DNA of 64,000 nt, from positions 1 to 64,000 of the forward strand of contig CADDZJ010000005.1 in the NCBI GenBank assembly GCA_902812415.1, given 5' to 3'. Under the pieces are notes generated by a model. The model was not told the origin of the DNA and did not search any database. It worked only from the letters and a program-made list of their open reading frames with translations. Below are positions 55,194 to 63,898 of the stretch, piece by piece (positions within the stretch are counted from its first letter, which is position 1; the number at the start of each line of letters is the position of its first letter). The stretch is from Acidobacteriota bacterium. Lineage in GTDB: Bacteria > Acidobacteriota > Terriglobia > UBA7540. The translations under genes and the position numbers were made by a program.

Positions 55194-57887
55194 ATGCAGG
55201 AAGCTTTACGACGAGAAGTTCGATGCCTCACAACCCGATTAGGCGCGATTGTCCAGGAACAGTGCGGAAACAGAGTTTTTACCGCCATTGAAGAACTCCG
55301 CAATCTTTCGAAACAGATCCGCCAGCGGCCCGACCCGGCGCTGCTTGCGGCAAACGATCGAGCGGTAGGCAAGCTGAAGCTGGACGAAGCGGCAAATGTG
55401 GCCCATGCTTTCAGTCTTTTCTTCCATCTGGTGAACCTCTGCGAAGAGCGTGAACGTATTCGGCGGCTGGCTGGTTACGAGCGGCAGGAGGCGGGCGCGC
55501 CCATGTCCTTGCGGCGAGCGTTCAATGAATTAAAGCGCCATCGCGTCTCCTCTTCGTCGCTCAAGCGGCTGTTGGCTTCCATGCAGGTTGAGCCCGTGCT
55601 GACGGCGCACCCTACCGAGGCGAAGCGGCGCAGCATCTTCAATCATGTTCTGCGCATCGGGCAGACGCTGGAGAGTTTCTGTGGTGAAATGGGGCCTGCG
55701 CTCGAACAGCAGATCGATCCCTGGATCGAGGCGCTCTGGCTGACGGATGAGGTCCGCGAGCGGCCCGTAACGCCCCAGATTGAAATCGAAAACACGCTGG
55801 TCTACTTCGAGCGCTCGATTTACGACCTGGCGAGCAGTTTTTGGGAGGGGTTCCGAAGGGAACTCCAGCGGGTTTACCCCGGCGTGCCCGAGCCGGCTCC
55901 GTTTTTTCGTTTTGGCTCCTGGGTGGGCACGGACCGCGACGGCAACCCCAACGTGACGCCGGAGGCCAGCCTTCACGCTGCCGAGGAACACCGGCGAAGC
56001 ATCCTGAATTATTATCTGCGTTTCTGCCAGCGTCTGCTGGCAGTGGTTTCGTTTCCCTGCCACGATTCCGAGGGCTGCCGCAAAATCGAGAGGGACTTGC
56101 GGAGCTTCATGCAGCGCTTTCCCGCCACCCGAACTTTCGAGGAAAAAGATCAGCCCCACGAGCTCTATCGCCGCAAGTTGCGAATGATGATCTGGCGGCT
56201 GGAGCGCACCCTGGAGCGCGCCGAAGGGGCCTACGATGAGCCTGAGGAATTCGTGCGCGACGCGAAGCTTCTCGAAGAAATGCTGGCCAAGCAGCGAAGC
56301 CCTCGCATTTCGGCTTTAGGTCCAGGGCGATTGCGCGTGGCGGCGCAAGTGTTTGGATTTCACAGCGCCAGTCATGATTTCCGTCAGCATGCCACATGCA
56401 CCCGCGCCGCTGCGGGCGAATTGCTCGAAGCCGCCGGCCTTCCCGCCGAACCGCCCGAGGCGCGTATTCATTCCATTCAACGCCTCCTGATGAGTGACTC
56501 GCTTCCTGAAGCGCAATCCGAAGCGGCGCAGAAGACCCTGAAAGAATTCTGCACCTTGAAAGAAATTCAAGCGCGTTATGGCGAGCCAGCAGCCCACCGT
56601 TTTATCCTCAGCATGAGCACCCGCGCCGCTGACATCTGGGATTTGCTGCTGCTGGGCCGCAAGGCAGGTCTGGTAGAGGTTAGTCAGGGACGCTTGCAGT
56701 CTTCGTTTGATGCTATTCCACTCTTTGAGACCTATGAGGATCTCATCCACTGCCCAGAAATTCTCGACCAATGGCTCCGCGATCCGATGTACCGCCGCGT
56801 GCTTCGCTCGCGCGGAAACTTTCAGGAAATCATGCTGGGATATTCCGACTCGGTTAAAGACAGCGGGTATCTCGCAGCTAACTGGTCGCTGTTTCGCGCT
56901 CAAGAGAAATTGGAAGAAGTGGCGGAGCGACGCGGCGTGCGTCTGGGATTATTTCATGGGAAGGGTGGAACCATCGATCGCGGGGGAGGCATGTCGTACC
57001 GCAGCGTTCAAGCTCAGCCTCACGCTGCACCTGGCGGAAGACTCCGCATCACCGAACAAGGCGAAGTGATCTCGTTCAAGTACTCGAATCCGGCTATTGC
57101 GCGCCGCAATCTGGAACAGTTGGTTTCATCCGTACTTGTCGCTGACCTGGTTCATCCAAAGAGCGTCCCCAAGGCCCAGCTTGCGGAATGGGAGAAACAC
57201 GCGCAGGAGATGGCCGAGGCCAGCCGCAGCTTCTATCGTCGCCTGGTTTATGAGACCCCTGAATTTCCCCAATATTTCTTCCAAGCCACGCCGATTGATC
57301 TGATCGATCAATTGCGCCTGGGGTCGCGTCCCAGCCGCCGATTTCGGTCGCAGGAGCTCGAGAATTTGCGTGCTATACCCTGGGTGTTTGCCTGGACTCA
57401 ATCGCGGCATTTTCTGCCTTCCTGGTATGGCGTGGGTTATGCTTTTGACCGTTTTATTCAGGAACGGGCGCCGCGCGGTCTCGATCTGTTGCGGGCTATG
57501 TATCAGGGTTGGCCTTTCTTCGCGGTACTGGTGGATAACGCGGAGATGTCGTTGGCGAAGACCGACCTCTATATCGCAGGCCGGTACGCGGCGTTGGTGC
57601 GTCCCGCCAGCCTGCGGGAAAAAATCTTCCGACAGATCGAAGAGGAATATCAGCGCACCGTGCAACGCATTCTGGAGATCCGAAATAGCCACCATTTGCT
57701 GGAGCAACAACCCGTGCTCGCAGAATCCATCCGCTTGCGTAATCCTTACGTCGATCCCTTGAATTTCCTCCAGATTCGTTTCCTAGACGAATGGCGACGG
57801 AACTCGAAGGCAGCAGCGCCGGAACTTCTGCATCTGCTGCAAATCACAGTTGGCGGCATCGCCTTCGGAATGAAGAGCACCGGCTAG
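55194..57887 (+). CDS. ppc: Phosphoenolpyruvate carboxylase
   Basis: Carboxylates PEP to oxaloacetate, replenishing the TCA cycle and aspartate family. The 897 aa length matches bacterial Ppc. Catalytic motifs are visible: VLTAHPTEAKRRS (about 136-148, with the catalytic His), GYSDSVKDSGY (about 548-558) and FHGKGGTIDRGGG (about 586-598). The C-terminal region carries LAKTDLYIAG and ends GGIAFGMKSTG, in place of the usual QNTG-type tail. It is the last gene of the lysR-lysC-thrC-ppc stretch, supplying oxaloacetate for the same pathway. ATG 55194 is used; no perfect site precedes it. Confidence 0.95.
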   Translation: MQEALRREVRCLTTRLGAIVQEQCGNRVFTAIEELRNLSKQIRQRPDPALLAANDRAVGKLKLDEAANVAHAFSLFFHLVNLCEERERIRRLAGYERQEAGAPMSLRRAFNELKRHRVSSSSLKRLLASMQVEPVLTAHPTEAKRRSIFNHVLRIGQTLESFCGEMGPALEQQIDPWIEALWLTDEVRERPVTPQIEIENTLVYFERSIYDLASSFWEGFRRELQRVYPGVPEPAPFFRFGSWVGTDRDGNPNVTPEASLHAAEEHRRSILNYYLRFCQRLLAVVSFPCHDSEGCRKIERDLRSFMQRFPATRTFEEKDQPHELYRRKLRMMIWRLERTLERAEGAYDEPEEFVRDAKLLEEMLAKQRSPRISALGPGRLRVAAQVFGFHSASHDFRQHATCTRAAAGELLEAAGLPAEPPEARIHSIQRLLMSDSLPEAQSEAAQKTLKEFCTLKEIQARYGEPAAHRFILSMSTRAADIWDLLLLGRKAGLVEVSQGRLQSSFDAIPLFETYEDLIHCPEILDQWLRDPMYRRVLRSRGNFQEIMLGYSDSVKDSGYLAANWSLFRAQEKLEEVAERRGVRLGLFHGKGGTIDRGGGMSYRSVQAQPHAAPGGRLRITEQGEVISFKYSNPAIARRNLEQLVSSVLVADLVHPKSVPKAQLAEWEKHAQEMAEASRSFYRRLVYETPEFPQYFFQATPIDLIDQLRLGSRPSRRFRSQELENLRAIPWVFAWTQSRHFLPSWYGVGYAFDRFIQERAPRGLDLLRAMYQGWPFFAVLVDNAEMSLAKTDLYIAGRYAALVRPASLREKIFRQIEEEYQRTVQRILEIRNSHHLLEQQPVLAESIRLRNPYVDPLNFLQIRFLDEWRRNSKAAAPELLHLLQITVGGIAFGMKSTG

Positions 57888-58100
57888 CTCCAAAACCAGT
57901 AAAGCTGTTTTCATCAGACGGCAGGCGATGTAACGTCGCGCTTTATGCCAGGCATGCCGTGACCTTTTTTCTGCCCCTCTTTTTGGGGGAGAGTGGATCG
58001 CGTAGCAAGCTGGGTGAGGGGCCGTGTTGCACTGAGGTGAAGCCTTCTTAGCGCTTTATTCGACGCGCCGCCCCGAACGAAAAGCGCCGTTCGTTTTAGC

Positions 58101-58130
58101 TTGCGCGGAATCACGGGCCTTGCCTATACT
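58101..58130 (+). promoter_or_regulatory. Sigma-70 type promoter of tRNA-Ile
   Basis: TTGCGC (58101-58106), an 18-base spacer and TATACT (58125-58130) predict transcription from about 58137, 49 bases before the tRNA. The rest of the 57888-58185 spacer shows repeat-like text (CCCCTCTTTTTGGGGGAGAG) and no gene. Confidence 0.6.
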
Positions 58131-58185
58131 AAGAAAACGAATGGCGGGTGAAGCAACTGCCCGAGCCCGCGTGTCATCTTCATTT

Positions 58186-58262
58186 GGGCCTGTAGCTCAG
58201 GTGGCTAGAGCGCACCCCTGATAAGGGTGAGGTCGGTAGTTCAACTCTACCCAGGCCCACCA
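58186..58262 (+). tRNA. tRNA-Ile (anticodon GAT)
   Basis: A complete 77-base cloverleaf. The 7-bp acceptor stem GGGCCTG pairs with CAGGCCC. D arm GCTC...GAGC, anticodon stem CACCC/GGGTG with loop CTGATAA (anticodon GAT at its centre), and T arm with TTCAACTC are present. The CCA end is encoded (58260-58262). The 3' end serves as the attachment core of a decayed integrated element (see the repeat at 58254-58272). Confidence 0.97.
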
Positions 58263-58272
58263 ATCCATTCAA
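58254..58272. repeat. attL-like direct repeat (tRNA-Ile 3' end)
   Basis: GGCCCACCAATCCATTCAA spans the tRNA acceptor end, CCA and ten bases beyond. The identical 19 bases recur at 59552-59570. Similarity extends a further six bases with one mismatch (TGACTT against CGACTT). Confidence 0.85.
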
Positions 58273-58369
58273 TGACTTAGCGACACCCCCGATTTTGGCC
58301 TTCCTGAATTTGGTGTCCCTCACCCTCAAAAATGGGCGCTTTTCCACAGGCGGGGGTGCTTGCCTTGGC

Positions 58370-58596
58370 TCAGGATTTTGCCAGAGTCAGAAATTCATCT
58401 ACGCTCAGTCCAGCGTGCCGGATGAGGGCGCGGAGTGTCCCGATAGAAAGTTCTTTGTGTTGCGGAATGGAAGATTGGCGCGGAAGCCTGGCTTCGTCAT
58501 TACCACGTGACTCCCTACTTGCCCGGCAACCCTCCACCCGGCTTACTCGAAAGCCTTCACAGCTTCCTTGCCGGAAATGTTGGCGAGCCGGGCCAC
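58370..58596 (-). pseudogene. hicA: Broken hicA-type toxin gene
   Basis: Minus-strand remnant of a HicA (YcfA-like) mRNA interferase. From GTG 58596 it reads ARLANISGKEAVKAFE, then a TAA stop. It resumes as AGWRVAGQVGSHVVMTKPG, with the catalytic GSH motif intact. A frameshift follows. The end continues in another frame as SIPQHKELSIGTLRALIR then HAGLSVDEFLTLAKS. Both lesions should destroy function. Its start overlaps the hicB end region, the usual operon arrangement. Confidence 0.8.
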
Positions 58597-58600
58597 CGGA

Positions 58601-58813
58601 TTAGACAGAGACGAGGATTTCAGGCTGGTCAGAGTGCGGGGATTCGGCTAAGGCTTTCTGGTCTTCAGCCCAAAGCCAGCCGGAAATGGCTTCCTTGATG
58701 TTCGTAATGGCCTCTTGCTCATCTTTGCCCTGAGAGACACAACCGGGGAGCGCTGGGCATTCAGCCACAACCCAGCCATCTTCGGCCTTTGTAAGCGTGA
58801 TATGAAACACCAT
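58601..58813 (-). CDS. hicB: HicB-type antitoxin
   Basis: A 70-residue HicB family protein, typical N-terminal partial RNase H-like fold (FHITLTKAEDGWVVAECPAL then PGCVSQGKDEQEAITNIKEA). In intact systems HicB neutralises HicA, an mRNA-cleaving toxin, and often represses the operon. Here the reading frame is whole while the downstream hicA is broken, so it is an orphan antitoxin. Many HicB-like proteins of this short kind exist alone, so DNA binding is uncertain; no ribbon-helix-helix tail is visible. Confidence 0.82.
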   Translation of the reverse strand: MVFHITLTKAEDGWVVAECPALPGCVSQGKDEQEAITNIKEAISGWLWAEDQKALAESPHSDQPEILVSV

Positions 58814-58817
58814 GTTT

Positions 58818-59300
58818 TTATACTACCGATTGTTGCGACTTGATATCAAGCGATATTTCCGCAGGCTCATATGGGGCGCGCGGGAGTAATTGAATCGCCC
58901 TGGCGCGTGCCTTCCAGGGTTTCTTAGAGGCAGGCTCCGGCTGGCGGCTTGAGATGGCATCGACGGCGGCCCGCTTCGCGGCAAGCCGGATGTGGGAGTA
59001 ATGCTCCAGCATCCTCGGGGAGACGTGAGCCGCAATGCTCATGATGGTTTGATCGGAAGCCTGAGACTCGGCCAGTTTCGTAATCGCGGTATGCCGGAGA
59101 TCATGGAAACGGACGGTTGGCAGACCGGCGGCCTCGCGAGCATTGCGTCACGCGGTGCGCCAAGACTTGATTGGACGGCCCGGATCAACCTTGCTGTAAT
59201 CGCGGTTCGCGGTATCAATGCGGGCATTCTCGCAAGCGGCGAACACGTAATGCTCCGGCTTACGCTCCGGAAAGTGATCGGCCCCAGCCTGCCAAGGCTC
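58818..59300 (-). pseudogene. Broken tyrosine-recombinase (integrase) C-terminus
   Basis: The minus strand encodes the C-terminal catalytic domain of a phage-type integrase. PERKPEHYVFAACENARID is followed by PIKSWRTA, then a TGA at 59148-59150 where Trp is expected. It continues RNAREAAGLPTVRFHDLRHT (the box II HxxR in HDLRH), then SPRMLEHYSHIRLAAKRAA (the catalytic Tyr in EHYSH). No N-terminus or start is found before the right repeat. The stop ends five bases from the hicB ATG. Integrase, hicB and hicA probably formed one transcript. Confidence 0.82.
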
Positions 59301-59551
59301 TTGTGGCGTCAGCGTTCGGGCGCAGAGATCACCATTGTCACTGAGGAAGTGGCATATTGTGACGGCTCCGAGTGCGGCTCGGCCATGCCGAATGAGAACG
59401 GAGAGTTGGAATTGTTATCCCCTCACTGGCACATGATCTAGAGAGGAAGATCACCAGAGGCGGGGCTGCGTTGCTATCCGATTTGGTAAGCAAGCTGCCG
59501 CTGCCAGTCGCGCTCTTGCTGGTAGGTTGAGGTTCTAAGATCGTCAACCAG

Positions 59552-59570
59552 GGCCCACCAATCCATTCAA
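59552..59570. repeat. attR-like direct repeat
   Basis: The same 19 bases as 58254-58272, outside the element. This repeat marks the right edge of the integrated relic, 1.3 kb from the tRNA. Confidence 0.85.
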
Positions 59571-60161
59571 CGACTTCGTGCGACCCATTACTTCACTTTC
59601 TGGCATTCGACCATTATCGCGAAAGAGACTGAGGTGGAAATCCAGCTTCTTCTTTCGGCTGCTTTAATCCGCACTTCAACCTCCTCGATCCCAAACCGAA
59701 ACTCCCGATTCCCAATATGGAACTCGATCACGCAAATTCCCGTCTCTAAGCGATGTTTGTATCCCCAATTCTCAGAAGGTTCATCCTCAGATCAAAGTTG
59801 TATTAGAACCCACTAATCTCCGACGAAGCCAGCGTTCAAGGCCTCTGCCTTTTCTCACAGCCCTTCAGCATCTGATTGATCCCACTCGATTTATCTCGTA
59901 AACGCTCGGAATTTTATCTCCTCTTGATCTTCAATCCTTCGATCCAAAGGCATCAGAACGACCATCCTCTAAACCCGCCAAGTCCCCGGTTCGTAAGCGA
60001 TCCGTGGGCCTTCTCCTTGCCTGATTAAACGCTCCGAAGACTTGGCATACAGCTTGCTCTCTTGAGAGATGCGCGGCGAGAACGAATCTGAAAAGCGGGT
60101 TCGTTAAGAGGCGCGAGCGGGTTGGAAACGCTCACTCAAATCTGTTGCAGAGGATAATCTG
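59571..60161. other. Intergenic region before the FliA/WhiG-like sigma gene
   Basis: No gene is supported in these 591 bases. The stretch is slightly AT-richer than its neighbours and has only short open frames. The last 15 bases hold AGAGGA, seven bases before the downstream ATG. No promoter of good quality was recognised. Confidence 0.5.
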
Positions 60162-61091
60162 ATGGCCACTTACGATAGCGTCGTCCGAAAGACTCAGGAA
60201 AAGCAGTCCCCGTTCCGCTCCCGCCGGCCTGCTCTCAAAGCCAGGAGTACGGCACTGCCGCACCCTGCGGCTTCGTCTCAGCCCCGCGCGCTGCGCGGTC
60301 GCGCCCCTGCGCAATGCTACCCTGAGCGCGACGGACTTGCGGTGAAGCTGCTTCCGCTGGTCAAACGAGTGGCCTTCGAGCTGCGCGAGCATCTTCCGCA
60401 GCACGTCGAGGTGGACGATCTTACTGGAGCGGGCGTCCTCGGTCTCCTGGACGCGGTGCGCAAGTTTGATGCCCGCAAGCATGTGAAGATTGAGACATAC
60501 GCTCGCCATCGGATTCGCGGAGCCATCCTCGATAGCCTGCGCGAGATGGACACAGCTTCGCGCGACATGCGGAAAAAGAACAAGCACGCCGAAAAGGTCT
60601 ACCGCGAGCTTGAAGCCACGCTGGGCCGCTCCGTGACCGATGACGAAATGGCGCAAGCCCTGGGCATGAGCCTGAAGAAGTGGTATCGCACGGTCCAGGA
60701 ACTCAACAGCGTCGGAATTGAGTGGATGCGACCCAATCAGATTCCTGAAGTAACGATGACTGATGAAAGCGCCCTGCCAGCGGATGACCGGGAAAATCCG
60801 TTTAATCTATGCTACCGTCAGGAGCAACGCGAAATCCTGGCGCAGGCGATGGCGCAACTTTCGGAGCGTGAGCGCACCGTGGTCTCACTCTATTACGAGG
60901 GGGAAATGACCATGAAGCAGATCGGTGATCAGATTGGAGTGGATGAGTCCCGCGTCTCGCAGATCCACAGCGCCGCCCTCAAACATCTTCGCGCGAAGGT
61001 GCGCAAAGCCTTGCAGCCACGGCCGGCATCAGTGCCTCCGGCTTTCATGGTGGCGGAGATTTTACCTTCCCGCCCGTTTGCCGCTTACTAA
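60162..61091 (+). CDS. FliA/WhiG-type alternative sigma factor
   Basis: Sigma-70 family factor of 309 aa with a long basic N-terminal extension (about 1-60). Region 2 is DLTGAGVLGLLDAVRKFDAR (about 88-107), then THARHRIRGAILDSLREMD-type sequence. Region 3 carries RSVTDDEMAQALGMS, and region 4 is LSERERTVVSLYYEGEMTMK (about 233-252) with the helix-turn-helix QIGDQIGVDESRVSQIHS. The arrangement is that of sigma-28 family members (FliA, WhiG, SigD). No flagellar gene is in the window. It is followed by an intrinsic terminator. Confidence 0.9.
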   Translation: MATYDSVVRKTQEKQSPFRSRRPALKARSTALPHPAASSQPRALRGRAPAQCYPERDGLAVKLLPLVKRVAFELREHLPQHVEVDDLTGAGVLGLLDAVRKFDARKHVKIETYARHRIRGAILDSLREMDTASRDMRKKNKHAEKVYRELEATLGRSVTDDEMAQALGMSLKKWYRTVQELNSVGIEWMRPNQIPEVTMTDESALPADDRENPFNLCYRQEQREILAQAMAQLSERERTVVSLYYEGEMTMKQIGDQIGVDESRVSQIHSAALKHLRAKVRKALQPRPASVPPAFMVAEILPSRPFAAY

Positions 61092-61201
61092 AGACGCCGG
61101 GGTTTTCGGGCGCGAACTGTGGCATCAGAGAGCTTTCTTAAGAAGTCGCTCCTTGGACGGAGGCTGAAAAGTTTAACCCTCCTCAAACAGTCCAACCTCC
61201 C

Positions 61202-61240
61202 GCGCAGGGTCCAGGCAACTGGCCCTGCGCTTCTTGTTTC
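61202..61240 (+). terminator. Intrinsic terminator after the sigma factor gene
   Basis: GCGCAGGG and CCAG pair with CTGG and CCCTGCGC around a GCAA loop (one unpaired T in the 5' arm), followed by a T-rich TTCTTGTTT. This is the clearest terminator of a plus-strand gene in the window. Confidence 0.75.
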
Positions 61241-61341
61241 CGGGCAAGCTCTGCCTGGGAATTTCGCGGCGATTTTACATCGCCACCCACCCTACGCTTG
61301 CGATGCGCCCCGAGCGGCATCAAGCCGCTGCTACACCTCAT

Positions 61342-62349
61342 TCAGTGCCGCTGCACAGTTGCGAGATTTCGGAAGCTGAACTTCTTTTCAACAGAATCAA
61401 AAGGCTTGCCATCCACTTCAACGTAAGGATAGACAAAATAATTCACGGGCGGCCCATCCTGCTTTGGTGCAAGCGTCAAATCCCTGCCGGTTGAAAAGAG
61501 CACACGGTTCGGGTCCAAGCTTCCAAAGAAAAAATCATGCTTGGAAGGGTTCTGCCACGCTTCTGAGATATCCACCGGCGTCCAACCTAATCCCTGAACG
61601 TAAAATTCAGCCCAGCAATGGTAGCCCGGGATGGTCCCCTGATCTGCCTGAGGCAAGGGAAAGCCGATATCAAATCGCGTCGGAATTTTTTCGGCGCGGG
61701 CCAGGGCCATGAAAAGCGAGTGAAAGTCGGTGCAATTGCCATGCTTGGCATCGCAGGCCCAGATCGCGTCGCCTCGACCCCAGCCTGTTCCCGATTTGTC
61801 ATAACGCATGTTGTGGAAAACGTAGTTGTAAAGCGCGTAAGCCTTTTCGACTTCGCCTTCTTTCCCCTGGGTATTCTCCTCAGCAATTTGCGCAATAATC
61901 CCGCCGGTCGGCACTAGGCGGTCCGGCTCGACAAATCGCACCAGACTCACTGGAACTTGAGCAGGATCGCGGTTATAACTCATCAGGGTTCTAAAGTCTC
62001 CCCGCGAGTACTCGTACCGCGTCACCGCGTAAATAACCTTTAAGGAAACGGTTGAAGAAGGATGATGAATCACGGCGTAAAGCATGCGGTTCCCGAAAAC
62101 CGGATCCTGAGTGATCTGCGCGGGCACTGACGCAACCCTTCGGATGATCTTTACAGTCTGGTGGGGATTGGAGGAAGCTATAGGAATCCAGATCCGAACT
62201 GTATGGGCTGTGGAAGGGATATTTTTCAGGGTAGCCTCATAGGTGAATTCGAAGCTGCGAGCGTGCTGCGCAGCCTGGACCGTGAGCGTGATGGGCGAAA
62301 AGAGAAGAAAGCACATGGATGCTGCTAAAACCGCATTGAGGTGTCTCAT
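61342..62349 (-). CDS. Exported transglutaminase-like domain protein
   Basis: A 335-residue protein with signal peptide (MRHLNAVLAASMCFLLF, about 1-27). Its catalytic core is that of the transglutaminase/protease-like superfamily: Cys in HGNCTDFHSLF (about 205), His in GYHCWAEFY (about 243) and Asp in PVDISEA (about 258). The order and spacing match the family. It probably acts on peptides or proteins in the envelope; the exact chemistry is not known. ATG 62349 is chosen because GGAG lies six bases upstream; two in-frame ATGs before it would add unneeded sequence. Confidence 0.88.
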   Translation of the reverse strand: MRHLNAVLAASMCFLLFSPITLTVQAAQHARSFEFTYEATLKNIPSTAHTVRIWIPIASSNPHQTVKIIRRVASVPAQITQDPVFGNRMLYAVIHHPSSTVSLKVIYAVTRYEYSRGDFRTLMSYNRDPAQVPVSLVRFVEPDRLVPTGGIIAQIAEENTQGKEGEVEKAYALYNYVFHNMRYDKSGTGWGRGDAIWACDAKHGNCTDFHSLFMALARAEKIPTRFDIGFPLPQADQGTIPGYHCWAEFYVQGLGWTPVDISEAWQNPSKHDFFFGSLDPNRVLFSTGRDLTLAPKQDGPPVNYFVYPYVEVDGKPFDSVEKKFSFRNLATVQRH

Positions 62350-62665
62350 GCCATGCTCCATCAAAATGTGAATTCGGCGGTAGCCGTCGCGGGGGCGCGA
62401 GGGATATACGGACATCGGTAAGAGGGGGATTCTCCGGTGATTTCACAGGGTGATCGTCATGAAAAATCAAGACATTCTACATCGTAGCAAGCTGCATCAC
62501 CGGGCGTCAAACTTCCTGACCTGGGACGCCAATGGTGACAATCTGCATCAATTTGCGGGTCTTCTGCAACCTTCTTTTTATTTGATACGTCATCTTATTT
62601 ACACTGAAGAAACTCTATTGTGAAAACCCGGCTTGAAAAAGCCCGGGAATGCAGGCAGGTACGCC

Positions 62666-63898
62666 ATGGCAACACAGGATGTCTTATCACGAGTCCCGGA
62701 GAGTTATACCGGCAGCCCTCACCAACCTGGACGGAAATGGGTTCCGTGGCTTTTGGCCGTAGTATTCGCCGTGGTCGCGGTGCTCGGCTGGCGAGCCGCC
62801 ACACGGCGGCGGCAGGAGGAACAAGCTCTGCGAGCCCAGCAGGCTCGCGCGGCTGCGCTGCGGCCTGTTCCTGTAGCGGCAGATCCTGCTACCCGGCGGG
62901 ACTTCCCGGTTTATCTTACCGGCCTCGGCTCGGTGACGGCGTATAACACGGTCACCGTTCAGCCCCACGTTGCCGGTCAGATCATGAAGCTGTTTTTTCA
63001 GGAAGGCCAGCATGTCCAGGCCGGCCAGCCGCTGGTCGAGATTGACCCCCGGCCCTACCAGGTGCAGTTGCAGCAAGCGCAGGGACAGCTTGCCCACGAC
63101 CAGGCGCAGCTTCACGAAGCTCTTCTGGATCTGGCGCGAGACAAAGCGTTGGTAGGCGATGGGGTGATCCCCCGGCAGCAATTTGATACCCAGCAGGCGC
63201 TCGTGGAGCAACTCCAGGGATCGCTCGCGGCGGATAAGGCGCAAATTGCCAACGCCCAACTGAATCTTTCCTACTGCCAGCTTACCGCTCCGATTTCCGG
63301 GAAAGTGGGCTTGCGGATGGTTGACGTTGGAAATATCGTGCAGCCCTCAACAGGTATTCTGGTGATCACTCAAATGCAACCCATCGCCGTCATTTTCACA
63401 CTGCCGGAGGAGCAGTTGACTCCGGTGCTTCGCGGCCTCCGGCTGGGGCGATCTTTCCCGGTGGATGCTTATGACCGCTCGGATGTGCACAAAATTGCGA
63501 GCGGAGCGCTGCTTGCCACTGATAATCTCATTAATCAGACCACCGGAACCCTGCGCCTAAAGGCAAAATTTTCGAACCAGGATGAGTCACTGTTTCCCAA
63601 CGAATTCGTGAATATTCACATTGAGACCGAAGTTTTGCGCAACGCCACCGTGATCCCAGCCTCAGCCCTCCAACATGGCACGCAGGGCGACTTTGTTTTT
63701 GTCGTGCGTCCTGACCGCACGGTTGAGGAACGTTCTGTACACGCCGAGATGACACAGGGCAACTATGTTGTTCTCAGTTCCGGACTTCAGCCCGGAGAAA
63801 TCGTAGTGACTGACGGCCAGGACAAGCTGCACGTCGGCAGTCATGTTACCCCCCAGACGCTCCACACAACCCATTCGCCTGGAGAGCAGAGTTCGTGA
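62666..63898 (+). CDS. RND efflux periplasmic adaptor subunit (MFP/HlyD)
   Basis: Membrane fusion protein of 410 aa connecting an RND pump to an outer-membrane channel. One N-terminal membrane helix (about 31-47, [15 protein letters not shown]) precedes the lipoyl/barrel-sandwich domain ([18 protein letters not shown] then [18 protein letters not shown]). A helical hairpin and beta-barrel domain follow, with [13 protein letters not shown]. It is the first gene of an RND operon, its last bases overlapping the permease start (GTGA). It resembles AcrA/MdtA-type adaptors. ATG 62666 follows AGGTACGCC; an earlier TTG is less likely. Confidence 0.92.
   Translation: MATQDVLSRVPESYTGSPHQPGRKWVPWLLAVVFAVVAVLGWRAATRRRQEEQALRAQQARAAALRPVPVAADPATRRDFPVYLTGLGSVTAYNTVTVQPHVAGQIMKLFFQEGQHVQAGQPLVEIDPRPYQVQLQQAQGQLAHDQAQLHEALLDLARDKALVGDGVIPRQQFDTQQALVEQLQGSLAADKAQIANAQLNLSYCQLTAPISGKVGLRMVDVGNIVQPSTGILVITQMQPIAVIFTLPEEQLTPVLRGLRLGRSFPVDAYDRSDVHKIASGALLATDNLINQTTGTLRLKAKFSNQDESLFPNEFVNIHIETEVLRNATVIPASALQHGTQGDFVFVVRPDRTVEERSVHAEMTQGNYVVLSSGLQPGEIVVTDGQDKLHVGSHVTPQTLHTTHSPGEQSS

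Larger units (their letters stand above)
58254..59570. mobile_element. Decayed integrative element at tRNA-Ile (about 1.3 kb)
   Basis: A stretch bounded by direct repeats of the tRNA-Ile 3' end (58254-58272 and 59552-59570). It contains, all on the minus strand, a broken tyrosine-recombinase gene, an intact hicB-type gene and a broken hicA-type gene. The integrase retains the C-terminal catalytic RHxxH region but has an internal stop. This is the signature of site-specific integration at a tRNA end followed by loss of most cargo. Confidence 0.8.
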
